Part shown: positions 27,356-36,549 of the stretch, piece by piece
Layout of the letters: every line of letters starts with the position of its first letter
How positions within the stretch are numbered: the stretch's first letter is position 1
NCBI RefSeq assembly: GCF_018502485.1
Contig: NZ_CP075546.1
DNA from: Methanospirillum purgamenti
Lineage (GTDB): Archaea > Halobacteriota > Methanomicrobia > Methanomicrobiales > Methanospirillaceae
Length of the DNA: 64,000 bases
Direction: 5' to 3' (one strand)
Made by a program: the position numbers and the translations under genes
Notes under the pieces: generated by a model
Database searches by the model: none
What the model saw: the letters and a program-made list of their open reading frames with translations, nothing else
Told to the model about the DNA's origin: nothing

Positions 27356-29470
27356 TTATCCAACATTGAATCTTCCCATATCCGACGAAATTCGTTGTAA
27401 TGCAATCGATGCATCGGTGATTACCCTGTTTATCTGCTCTACTGATGCTGATACCTCCTCTGTCGCTGCAGCAGAGTGTACTGCTTCTTTTGCGGTCTGC
27501 CTGACCATGTCATCCACTTCAGTAATACTTGCGGTAATTTCCTGAACTGCTGCAGCCTGTTCTTCTGCAGCACCTGCTACTTCGGTCATATTCTGATGAA
27601 CTTCATTGATCGCCTGGACTATCTGGTCAAATACCTGGAGTGTTTTTCCAACCGCCTCATTTCCTGTTTTCACTTCATTGGACGAGGATTTCATCGAATC
27701 TGATACCATCTGGGTTTTTTTCTGCAGGTTTCCGATGATAGTAGCAATATTTTCTGCAGATTTCTGTGACTCAAGGGCCAGGGATTTTACTTCATCAGCA
27801 ACGACTGCAAATCCCATTCCTGCATCTCCTGCCCGTGCTGCTTCAATTGCTGCGTTTAGTGCCAATAGCCCGGTTTGTTCTGCGATTCCTGTAATAACAT
27901 CCACTATCCGACCAATTTCATCCATCTGGTTTGTAATGTCGTTTACGATTGTTTCTGTTCCTGCAAAGGACTCTATAATATTTTCCATTCCCTTTTCTGC
28001 ATTTCCGGCTAGTTCCATTCCATCATTTGAAAGATCCACTGTCTTTTGTGCAAGAGCGGATGCATTTTCTGCTTTATTTGCAACAGAACCAACAGTTCGT
28101 GAGAGGTCTTCCATTGCAGTCAGGGTCTGCTGAATTCCTTCACCGCTTTTTTCAGCCAGGGAACTGACATGTGATGAATTTTCAGTGAGAAGCTCAACAC
28201 TGTTTGCTACCTCTTCAACACTTGATGCGGTTTCTTCCATTCCGGCAGTAATACCTTCAACCTCATTTTTTACATTTCCAATAGCGAGGCTTGTTTCTTT
28301 GCCCAGATGATTTAAGGCGTTTTTAAAGTCAATGAAATCGCCAGCAACTGCAAGTGAAGGATTTACCCGGTCAACAAAATTTCCATTTGCATAACTTTTT
28401 GAAAGACGCATCGCTTCCTGAACAGGAATAATCACAGATTCAAGTGTTTCATTAATACCTGCTACAATATTTCTAAACCGGCCTTGGAATTTCGTATCAT
28501 CCCCACGGACGGATAGATCTCCATTTTTTGCAGCATTGATGAGGTTTGTTGTTTCCTCGGTAAGACCACGTAGTGCCGTGGCGAGTGTGTTAATCGCTGA
28601 TCCGATCTCATCAGTCTCATCTTTCATTAATGCGATATCAATCCGCTCACCCTGGGCGATTCGGCGAATTACACCAACCGCTTTATGTTGCAGATCATCA
28701 GAAAAACTGTCCATCGTCCGTGCCATGTCTCCGAGTTCATCTTTTCTTCTAAAATGAAGCCGACCTGAAAGATGGCCCATACTCATTTCAGATAATAACT
28801 CTTTGACTTGTACACAGGGAATTGTAATGCTTCGGGTAATCGTAATTGCTAGGACAAGCGAAATTATTATGCCAATAATAGTTACAATTGCAATTATTAA
28901 GACAGAATTAGTAAATCTTCCAACGGCATTGGATTTAATGCGTTCAGCATCCTTTTGGTTGATTTGATACAGGTTCGCAATAGCATCATCTACGGGTTTT
29001 CTTGCATCTGCAACACTGCCCCCGGTGGATATTGAGGCTATAGCTTCAGTCTCTTTTCCAGAATCAAATAATGCAATGGCTCCTTGTATTCTACTATAAT
29101 AATCCTTCCAGGCTGCTTCAAATTTTTTTAACTCAGCTTCTTCTTCAGGTAGTAGTTTGTTTTTTTTATATTCTTCAATCAGAGATTCAAGTTCTTCTCT
29201 GTTTTGTGCAATTGTTTCTTTTAATTGCGCTCTTTCATTTGGAAGGAGAGCAAATTTGAGCGTATCTCCCCGGACATATAAGAGTTCATCAGATACTGAT
29301 GCAATTTGTGAAAGAGGGATTAAACGGTCATCATATATGGCTGTCACTCCATCGTTGATTTCCATCATATTCAATAGTCCAACCAAAGCAACGATAACAA
29401 GCATCAATATCAAAATAAAAAAACTTCCCGCCAATTTTCGACTGATTTTTAAATTATCAAGAAATTCCAT
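27356..29470 (-). CDS. Transmembrane methyl-accepting chemotaxis protein
   Basis: A 704-residue classical receptor. TM1 is about residues 13-35 (LAGSFFILILMLVIVALVGLL). The extracellular part (about 36-185) looks like a four-helix-bundle sensor with many Glu/Lys residues. TM2 is about 187-211 (VLIIAIVTIIGIIISLVLAI). HAMP follows directly (RSITIPCVQVKELLSEMSMGHL), then further HAMP-like repeats and the signalling domain with tip QTGLLALNAAIEAARAGDAG near 540. A GAGGGCG ribosome site precedes the ATG. It is the only chemoreceptor here with an outside sensor, and lies 100 bases upstream of the soluble MCP and cheW on the same strand. Confidence 0.93.
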   Translation of the reverse strand: MEFLDNLKISRKLAGSFFILILMLVIVALVGLLNMMEINDGVTAIYDDRLIPLSQIASVSDELLYVRGDTLKFALLPNERAQLKETIAQNREELESLIEEYKKNKLLPEEEAELKKFEAAWKDYYSRIQGAIALFDSGKETEAIASISTGGSVADARKPVDDAIANLYQINQKDAERIKSNAVGRFTNSVLIIAIVTIIGIIISLVLAITITRSITIPCVQVKELLSEMSMGHLSGRLHFRRKDELGDMARTMDSFSDDLQHKAVGVIRRIAQGERIDIALMKDETDEIGSAINTLATALRGLTEETTNLINAAKNGDLSVRGDDTKFQGRFRNIVAGINETLESVIIPVQEAMRLSKSYANGNFVDRVNPSLAVAGDFIDFKNALNHLGKETSLAIGNVKNEVEGITAGMEETASSVEEVANSVELLTENSSHVSSLAEKSGEGIQQTLTAMEDLSRTVGSVANKAENASALAQKTVDLSNDGMELAGNAEKGMENIIESFAGTETIVNDITNQMDEIGRIVDVITGIAEQTGLLALNAAIEAARAGDAGMGFAVVADEVKSLALESQKSAENIATIIGNLQKKTQMVSDSMKSSSNEVKTGNEAVGKTLQVFDQIVQAINEVHQNMTEVAGAAEEQAAAVQEITASITEVDDMVRQTAKEAVHSAAATEEVSASVEQINRVITDASIALQRISSDMGRFNVG

Positions 29471-29646
29471 ATTACGCCCTCTCTAATCACACACAACTGG
29501 TTTGTATCACCGATTGTTCGGAGGAGTTCACCCCTTGGACTCCCGCGATAAGTAATCGTCTATCTATTTGTATATATATGTTTGTAGTATTGCTATAATT
29601 ATGTTTAAAATAAACCTTAGCATTAATTTTGTATACTCTAAAAACA

Positions 29647-31404
29647 ATGAATCCAGCACTGATGAAAATACGTGATGATAAGTACAGTTCAGATGAAGAG
29701 AAAATCATACGTGATATTCAGCAACTTCTTACAAAAAATCGTCACGGGATGACAATCTCAGAAATCTCCAGGAATCTAGGCATTAACCGTACTTTAATCC
29801 TGAATGTTCTGAATCTCATGGTAGGACAGGGAGAAATTTCCATGAGATCATTTGGAAGAGCAAAAGTGTACACACTATCATCTAAAATTCCCATTGCGCG
29901 ACTTTTGAGTCTTTCATCTGATCTTTTTCTTGTTGTAGATGAGGAACTCTTCATAGAGGATTTAAATGATGCATTTGCTTCTTTTTTCAAAATGAATAGT
30001 GATGTTATAAAAGGAACAAATGTCATATATTCACCGATACCTCATTTTTTTTCACATGATATTATTCAGGCTTTACAGGATGCATCATCTGGAACAAAAC
30101 GAATATTTGAAGATTATGTTGGATTTGAAGGCAGTCAATTTTTTTTCAGGATTTCCTGTATTCCGATTCAGGAGAGTGATTTCTCCACAAAAGTGGCCCT
30201 TGTTTTACACGATCTGACACTTCATAAAAAATATGAGGAAGAACTAGAAAGACAACTCAATGCACGAACCAGTGAACTATCATCTAGTATCCGTAGGTAT
30301 GAGGTTCTTGCCGAAGTAGCCCCGGTTGGTATATTTGAGACTGACGTACAAGGAAAAGTAATTTATGTGAATAAAAAATGGTGTGAAATCACGGGAACTG
30401 ACTCCGATGAAGTTACGGGATCAAAATGGATGAAATCCATCCACCGTGATGACCGGGAGTGGATCAAAAAACTCTGGTATGAGCATGTTTCAGAACAGAT
30501 TCCATGGAACCATCCAATCCGATACCAGAAAAAAAATGGGGAAGAAGTGCATACCCTTGGAATGGCTGTTCCCCTAAGAAATGATAATGGGGAAGTTACT
30601 GGTTATCTTGGGACTATTGTAGATATTACGGAACGAGTTACTGCTGAACAGATTATTCAGAATTTGAATGAGTATCTGACTACTGTTCTAGAAAATGCGA
30701 ACGATGGTGTTGCAACTCTTGATATTGAGCGTAAATTTACAAGTTGCAATGCTGTAGGATGCAAAATACTGGGATATGAACGAAGCGATTTACTTGGTCA
30801 GAGTATCCGGAAATTGTATGAATCAGATGACGAATTTAAAAATAATGGAAAGGAGATTTACCTGGAATTATCACAAACCGGCCATTATAGAGGGGAAGTT
30901 AATATTGTAAGAGGTGATGGTAAAAACCGGATTGTTGAGGTTTCGATAAGTGAAATGAAAAACAATGGTACAATTACTGGAATTATTATTTTATTCCGGG
31001 ATGTAACTGAAAGCATTCGTGTGAAAAATGAGGCACTTATCCAGGAACAACGACTAAAAACCATTCTGGATGGACTTGTTGATGCAGTATGTGTAATTGA
31101 CCGGCATGGTAATATCTTATATGCAAATGCATGTGCAAGTCGATACTTGTCAGGATCTGATGTCCTTAATGGAGAAAAACATCAATTATCAGAATATATT
31201 CCTAAAAATGAACTAAATTCATTGCGTTCCTATTATCAGAAAATTATCGATTCACAAATACCTGATTCAAAAATTATTTGCCTGACTATAAGAGAACAAA
31301 ATATCTGTTTTTTAAATCGTGCAGTGCCTATTCGATTTGGAGAACATAGTGTGGATGCTGTTTTATCTTTATCACTCGATACGAGGATCCTGGAGCATGA
31401 GTAA
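29647..31404 (+). CDS. Winged-helix DNA-binding protein with four PAS domains
   Basis: About 585 residues. The N-terminus (about 15-75) is a winged helix-turn-helix (GMTISEISRNLGINRTLILNVLNLMVGQGEISMRS, written here as its span only in two parts: GMTISEISRNL and GINRTLILNVL). Four PAS/PAC domains follow (about 80-195, 215-335, 340-455 and 465-585), with segments such as AEVAPVGIFETDVQGKVIYV and LENANDGVATLDIERKFTSC. There is no kinase, receiver or receptor domain. It is therefore probably a one-component regulator whose DNA binding responds to PAS ligands. The frame is open from a TTG at 29629; the ATG at 29647 is preferred. It is divergent from the MCP at 27356-29470 and may control it. Confidence 0.82.
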   Translation: MNPALMKIRDDKYSSDEEKIIRDIQQLLTKNRHGMTISEISRNLGINRTLILNVLNLMVGQGEISMRSFGRAKVYTLSSKIPIARLLSLSSDLFLVVDEELFIEDLNDAFASFFKMNSDVIKGTNVIYSPIPHFFSHDIIQALQDASSGTKRIFEDYVGFEGSQFFFRISCIPIQESDFSTKVALVLHDLTLHKKYEEELERQLNARTSELSSSIRRYEVLAEVAPVGIFETDVQGKVIYVNKKWCEITGTDSDEVTGSKWMKSIHRDDREWIKKLWYEHVSEQIPWNHPIRYQKKNGEEVHTLGMAVPLRNDNGEVTGYLGTIVDITERVTAEQIIQNLNEYLTTVLENANDGVATLDIERKFTSCNAVGCKILGYERSDLLGQSIRKLYESDDEFKNNGKEIYLELSQTGHYRGEVNIVRGDGKNRIVEVSISEMKNNGTITGIIILFRDVTESIRVKNEALIQEQRLKTILDGLVDAVCVIDRHGNILYANACASRYLSGSDVLNGEKHQLSEYIPKNELNSLRSYYQKIIDSQIPDSKIICLTIREQNICFLNRAVPIRFGEHSVDAVLSLSLDTRILEHE

Positions 31405-31549
31405 TCCAATTGTCTGCATTTTTCTTCTCTCTCAAAAAATTTCTATTCAGGAAATCTTTACACCACTGGTTGGGATGACAATAAAATATGCCATCTCAAA
31501 TTTGCATTTCCCATATCACATTGTGCTGAAATATTAAGACGTGATTCGT

Positions 31550-34519
31550 ATGTATAAAAATTCGTCCCTTTTTTCAGATCCTCTAAGAATATTAGCAGTG
31601 GATGATGACGAAATTGTTCTGGAAGCCTCCAAACAGTATATGTCAACTGTTTATTCATTTGACATTGATACTGCTCGTTCAGGAGCTGAGGCGATGGTAA
31701 TGATTGCCACTTCTCATTATGATGCCATTATTGCTGATTATGAAATGGAAGGTATGAGTGGATTGGACCTGTTAAAGAAGTTGAGATCATCAGGAGATGA
31801 GACTCCTTTTATAATGTTTACCGGTAAAGGAAGGGAGGAAGTGGTGATTGCATCATATGACAATGGTGCTGATGGATATGTGCAGAAAGGCGGAGAAATT
31901 TGTTCGCAATTTGCAGAACTCAGTCATCGGATCAGATCAATTATCTGGAAAAAAAGAGCAGAAAAATGTCTTGTTCAAAGCGAAGCTCAATATCGACAAT
32001 TATATGAAGAATCACCTCTGGCGTATATCACTGTTGATAATTCCGGAAAAATAGTTCGATGCAATAAAAAGGCAGGAGAAATTCTTGGAAAAGTTGTGGA
32101 TTCTCTTATTGGAATGCCCGTTCTGGATATCTATGCTGAACAGCCGGAAGGGAAAGACCGAATTCGTGAGATTATTGAGGAATTTCTTAATAATGGGGTA
32201 GTCACAGACAAAGAACTTGTAATAAGAAGGGAAGATGGAACCAGTCGATGGGTAAATGTTTCTGTTCAGGCCATACGAGATGAACAGGGGAAAATTCTTA
32301 AGAGCAATTCAATATTACAGGATATCACAGAACGGAAAAGGGCAGAAGAAGCTCTTCGGGAAAGTGAGGAAAGGTTTCGTCAACTCTTCAATAATGCTTC
32401 AGATGCAATCATCCTCCATGAGATAAAAGCAGAGGGGAGACCTGGCAGAATTCTTGAAGTCAATGATTCAGCTTGCGAGATGCTTGGGTATACCCGAGAA
32501 GAGTTTGTTTCGTTAGAAGTATCAAACCTGAATACTCCGGAAAGTAATGCACTTATTCCAACGATAGCACCATCACTATTAAAAAATCATCATCTCACTT
32601 TTGAATGTACTCATCAACGAAAAAATGGTTCTATCGTTCCGGTTGAAGTTGCAACCCATCTCTTTCATCTCCATGATCAGGAAGTAATTCTTGCCATATG
32701 TCGGGATATTACAGAACGAAAACACTCTGAAAAAGAGAAAGAAGCCATTCTATCTGGCCTTAAAGATATTGTTGTTGAGTATATTGACCGCGAGATGAAG
32801 ATCATCTGGGGAAATAAGGCAACACAGGATGCTTTTCATTTAGGTGACTCTTTTATAGGTAAATTTTGTTATCAGATCATTCATGGAAGAGATAGTCCTT
32901 GTCCAGGGTGTACTGCAATAAAAGCAATAGAGACCGGGGTGTTTCAAGAAGGGGAAATCACCACTCCAGACGGGAGACACTGGATGATCAGGAGTAATCC
33001 GGTTATTGAAAATGGATATGTGACAAGTGTTGTACATCTTGCTATAGATATTACTCAACGAAAGTCTGCTGAAGAGGCTTTAGGCCGTTCTGAACAACGA
33101 CTACACGATATTATCGATTTTCTCCCTGATGCAACCTTTGTCGTTGATAAAAACGGGATTGTTATAGCCTGGAACAGAGCAATTGAGGAGATGACAGGTA
33201 TCCGTGCGTCGGACATAATCGGGAAAACAAATTATGAATATTCCATCCCTTTTTATGGAGAACGAAGGCCGATCCTTATTGATCTTGCAATGCAGTTTGA
33301 TTCCAGTATCAGTCAAAAATACGAAGATTTTCAGAAAGAAGGACAAAAATTCATATCTGAATCCATCATTGCCAACTTCAGGGGTCAAGATGTTACTCTC
33401 TGGAGTATTGCATCTCCTCTTTTTGACAAATCCGGTTGGTTTGTTGGCGCTATCGAATCAATACGTGATATCTCCGAACGAAAAAGAATTGAGGATGCAT
33501 TACGGGAAGCTCGGGATACATTAAATACGGTTATGGATAGTATTGATGCTCTTGTGTATGTATCAGACATGCAGACACATGAGATCCTGTTTCTCAATGA
33601 GTATGGAAAACAAATCTGGGGAGATGCAGTTGGAAAAATCTGTTATTTAGCACTCCAATGTGATCAGGATGTCCCGTGCAGTTTCTGTACAAATCATTTG
33701 CTTTTAGATGGTGATGGTAATCCATCCAAGACTATTACCTGGGAATACGAGAATTCCATAACAAAGCGGTGGTACCAGTGTCATGATAGTGCCATCAGGT
33801 GGATTGATGGCCGAATCGTTCGACTTGAGATTGCAACGGATATTTCTGACCAGAAATTAATAGAACATGCTCTCCGGCAGGCAAACCGCCAGCTCAACAT
33901 GTTAACAGATATCACTCGGCATGATATATTAAACAGTATCAACGCTATTCAACTCCTATTAGATCTGATGAAAGGGAAAATAGACGTTACTCCTGTTTTA
34001 TGTGAATTTAAAAATATTGAACATGCAATCTCTCTTATTCAATCACATATAGAGTTCACGAGAATATACAAGGATCTTGGAACCCATGCTCCGGTATGGC
34101 ATCATCTTTCCGGATCGATTCAAAATTTTTCAGATAAATATTACCTTGATATCATCAATTCTACTATGGATATCGATATATATGCGGATCCACTCATGGC
34201 AAAAGTCTTTGATAATCTTATAGATAATTCAATACGACACGGTCAGAAAGTAACCCGGATATCATTATCAAATTTGATGAATGGAGAGACATATATATTA
34301 TTTTTTGAGGATAATGGGGTCGGTATTCCTGCCCATGAAAAAAAACTGATATTTGAACGAGGGTATGGCAACAATACAGGATTCGGTCTTTTTTTCATTC
34401 GTGAAATAATGTCTGCTACCGGGATTTCGATAGAGGAAACAGGAACTCCTGGGAAGGGAGTTAAATTTGAAATTCATATCCCGAAAGGACTCTGGAGAAA
34501 TCACAATGCTGCAGAATAG
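31550..34519 (+). CDS. Receiver multi-PAS histidine kinase (RHD-type)
   Basis: About 989 residues, cytoplasmic. The receiver spans about 1-125 (VDDDEIVL, phospho-Asp in IIADYEMEGMSG, YVQKGGE). Five PAS/PAC domains follow to about 765; the third has CYQIIHGRDSPCPGC and the fifth CYLALQCDQDVPCSFC. The acceptor helix is LTDITRHDILNSINAI. The ATPase has NLIDNSIRHG, DNGVGIP and NTGFGLFFIREIM. ATG 31550 is chosen over GTG 31541 because GTGAT lies just before it. A receiver placed first and a kinase placed last suggest phosphorelay input, or self-regulation. The gene follows the HTH-PAS gene at 29647 on the same strand. Confidence 0.9.
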   Translation: MYKNSSLFSDPLRILAVDDDEIVLEASKQYMSTVYSFDIDTARSGAEAMVMIATSHYDAIIADYEMEGMSGLDLLKKLRSSGDETPFIMFTGKGREEVVIASYDNGADGYVQKGGEICSQFAELSHRIRSIIWKKRAEKCLVQSEAQYRQLYEESPLAYITVDNSGKIVRCNKKAGEILGKVVDSLIGMPVLDIYAEQPEGKDRIREIIEEFLNNGVVTDKELVIRREDGTSRWVNVSVQAIRDEQGKILKSNSILQDITERKRAEEALRESEERFRQLFNNASDAIILHEIKAEGRPGRILEVNDSACEMLGYTREEFVSLEVSNLNTPESNALIPTIAPSLLKNHHLTFECTHQRKNGSIVPVEVATHLFHLHDQEVILAICRDITERKHSEKEKEAILSGLKDIVVEYIDREMKIIWGNKATQDAFHLGDSFIGKFCYQIIHGRDSPCPGCTAIKAIETGVFQEGEITTPDGRHWMIRSNPVIENGYVTSVVHLAIDITQRKSAEEALGRSEQRLHDIIDFLPDATFVVDKNGIVIAWNRAIEEMTGIRASDIIGKTNYEYSIPFYGERRPILIDLAMQFDSSISQKYEDFQKEGQKFISESIIANFRGQDVTLWSIASPLFDKSGWFVGAIESIRDISERKRIEDALREARDTLNTVMDSIDALVYVSDMQTHEILFLNEYGKQIWGDAVGKICYLALQCDQDVPCSFCTNHLLLDGDGNPSKTITWEYENSITKRWYQCHDSAIRWIDGRIVRLEIATDISDQKLIEHALRQANRQLNMLTDITRHDILNSINAIQLLLDLMKGKIDVTPVLCEFKNIEHAISLIQSHIEFTRIYKDLGTHAPVWHHLSGSIQNFSDKYYLDIINSTMDIDIYADPLMAKVFDNLIDNSIRHGQKVTRISLSNLMNGETYILFFEDNGVGIPAHEKKLIFERGYGNNTGFGLFFIREIMSATGISIEETGTPGKGVKFEIHIPKGLWRNHNAAE

Positions 34520-34708
34520 AGAGATGGTTAAGATCCTCTGAACTATTCATTTATTTCAACCACCTTCTATGAACGATTAAAGTATGAAGAGTTTATGCAC
34601 AGATTAATTATCTATACCCTCTTGATTCCTGTAAACACATAACGATATCATTTTAAATTGCAGCTGGATCCTTCGAAAATCTGTTTTAATCAAAGCGAAA
34701 CCTTTACT

Positions 34709-34740
34709 CTCGTTACGTATCAATATATATACATAACGAG
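34709..34740 (+). promoter_or_regulatory. Inverted repeat over the transposase promoter
   Basis: Arms CTCGTTACGTAT (34709-34720) and ATACATAACGAG (34729-34740) pair at 11 of 12 positions around an 8-base AT spacer (CAATATAT). This is 11 bases before the transposase ATG. The TATA-like core sits in the spacer, so a protein bound here would cover the promoter, or the transcript would start in a hairpin. Confidence 0.5.
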
Positions 34741-34751
34741 GATCAATACTC

Positions 34752-36362
34752 ATGGTGGCAATAGTCTATCAAACTGACAAACGCTCAGGAATCACTTATG
34801 CCTATGAATCCATATCACACTGGGATAAGGAAAAGAAGCAATCACGAGCCAAGCGGACCTTGATTGGACGAGTAGATAAGATAACTGGAGAGATTGTCCC
34901 GACTGATGGGAGAAACCGAAAGAAACAAGATGTAAAAGTACCCGCCAAACCGGGGCCTAAACCAGTATCGATAGCCCAGAGATCCTTTTTTGGAGCTACC
35001 TTCCTGTTGGATGAGATTGGTGAGCAACTGGGTATCACGAAGGATCTGAAACAGTGTTTTCCTGATACATACCTGCAAATCTTGTCCATCGCCTATTATC
35101 TGGTACTTGAAGATAGTACTCCCTTATACCGTTTCGACAAATGGGGGATGCTTCACCGGCATCCGTACAGAAAAAACCTCGGTTCCCAGCGGATAAGTGA
35201 GTTGTTTGGAAGCATAACCGAAGAAGACAAACAAAAATTCTTCTCCCTTCAGGGAAAAAGACGGTGTGAAAATGAGTTCTGGGCTTATGATACAACAAGT
35301 CTGTCCAGTTACTCAGAAACGTTAAAACAAGTACAATTTGGTTTCAATAAAGAGCATGACCCATTACCTCAGTTGAATCTAGCCTTGGTGTTCGGAGAGG
35401 AGTCAAACCTGCCTATCTACTATAGGAAACTCGCAGGAAATATTCCGGATTCTAAAACAGTTCGTCGATTGCTGGAAGAATTAGATATTCGCGGGTATTC
35501 AAAGGTAAAACTGGTTATGGACTGTGGATTCTACAGCGAAGATAACATCAACGATTTGTACAGGAATCATGTAAAATTCCTTATTTCCGTAAAAATGTCG
35601 CTTGCTTTCATCCGAAAAGAATTAGATCCCATATATGATTATATTCAGGGTTTCGAGAATTTCAACGATAAATATGGGTTGTATTGCTCTACCGTACGGA
35701 CCGTATGGCATTATTCACAGGAACGTCCGTATAAAGGAGAAATCCTCCAGGAAGAGCGTCGATTGTATATCCACTATTATTACAATATTGAGAAAGCAGC
35801 TGAAGACAAGATGGCTTTTGATCGAAAAATATACGCCTTGAAGCAGGAACTGGAAATGGATAATCGCATTCCTGAACATGAAAAACTCTACCAGAAGTAC
35901 TTCATCTGCAAAACAACAGCGAAACGAGGAACTAAAGCAACCGTGAATGAGGAAGCAGTCAAAACGGCAAAGCGATATTTTGGGTTTTTTTCTCTGATCA
36001 CGAATGAGACAATGGATGTTGTCACTGCTCTCGAAGTCTACCGAAATAAGGATGTTGTGGAAAAGGCATTTGGAAATCTCAAGGAACGACTAAATATGCG
36101 TCGAACATTGGTTTCATCGGAAAAGAGTCTTGATGGGAAGTTGTTTGTCCAGTTTGTAGCATTGATCTACCTGTCGTATATTAAAAAACAAATGCAGGTT
36201 ACCGATCTTCTCAAAAAATACACGCTGCCAAGCCTGTTAGATAAACTTGATGTCATTGAGTGCTTCCACCAGCCGGGAAGAACTCTCCAGGTGGGAGAAA
36301 TTCTTGATGAACAAAAAAGGTTGTATCATGAGCTGGGGGTAAGGCCGCCGAGCTCGTTATGA
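34752..36362 (+). CDS. IS4/IS1634-family transposase
   Basis: A 536-residue DDE transposase of the IS1634 group in the IS4 superfamily. The N-terminus (MVAIVYQTDKRSGITYAYES) is typical of this group. Candidate catalytic residues are Asp in WAYDTTSLSSYS, Asp in KLVMDCGFYSEDN, and Glu in the YREK-like segment YRNKDVVEKAFGNLK. The reading frame is full length and uninterrupted, so the element could still be active. It has its own promoter with an inverted repeat immediately upstream. Confidence 0.93.
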   Translation: MVAIVYQTDKRSGITYAYESISHWDKEKKQSRAKRTLIGRVDKITGEIVPTDGRNRKKQDVKVPAKPGPKPVSIAQRSFFGATFLLDEIGEQLGITKDLKQCFPDTYLQILSIAYYLVLEDSTPLYRFDKWGMLHRHPYRKNLGSQRISELFGSITEEDKQKFFSLQGKRRCENEFWAYDTTSLSSYSETLKQVQFGFNKEHDPLPQLNLALVFGEESNLPIYYRKLAGNIPDSKTVRRLLEELDIRGYSKVKLVMDCGFYSEDNINDLYRNHVKFLISVKMSLAFIRKELDPIYDYIQGFENFNDKYGLYCSTVRTVWHYSQERPYKGEILQEERRLYIHYYYNIEKAAEDKMAFDRKIYALKQELEMDNRIPEHEKLYQKYFICKTTAKRGTKATVNEEAVKTAKRYFGFFSLITNETMDVVTALEVYRNKDVVEKAFGNLKERLNMRRTLVSSEKSLDGKLFVQFVALIYLSYIKKQMQVTDLLKKYTLPSLLDKLDVIECFHQPGRTLQVGEILDEQKRLYHELGVRPPSSL

Positions 36363-36549
36363 AAGCCGGGACTACAGGATACCCATATAAAAATAAATAA
36401 AACAAAATATTTCGTAAAAATAATATTTGAAACTAAAAACCGGATATTTTTTGTAAAATCCGAAAACTGAGATATTTCGAAATAGTTATTCGGTATGGGG
36501 CACAAAGTCATCTCATATCGGTACTTCCTCACCGGAAGGATAATTCATA

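Larger units (their letters stand above)
34672..36481 (+). mobile_element. IS4/IS1634-like insertion sequence (ends tentative)
   Basis: The transposase gene is certain; the element ends are not. Near the left a TTCGAAA...ATCT..GTTTT pattern (from 34672) matches, with small gaps, the reverse complement of the right side (ending near 36481). This gives about 1.8 kb, a usual size for IS1634-type elements. No target duplication could be matched by eye. A CGGAT/ATCCG hairpin near 36441-36462 lies after the transposase and could end its transcript. The element separates two multi-PAS kinases without breaking either. Confidence 0.4.

Noticed and set aside
27606..28133. 175-codon open frame antisense to the transmembrane MCP
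   Set aside because: Shadow frame produced by the Ala/Glu-rich coiled coil of the receptor on the other strand.
34672..36481. Definite terminal inverted repeats of the insertion sequence
   Set aside because: The matching ends need gaps and no target duplication was found, so the ends are given only as tentative.
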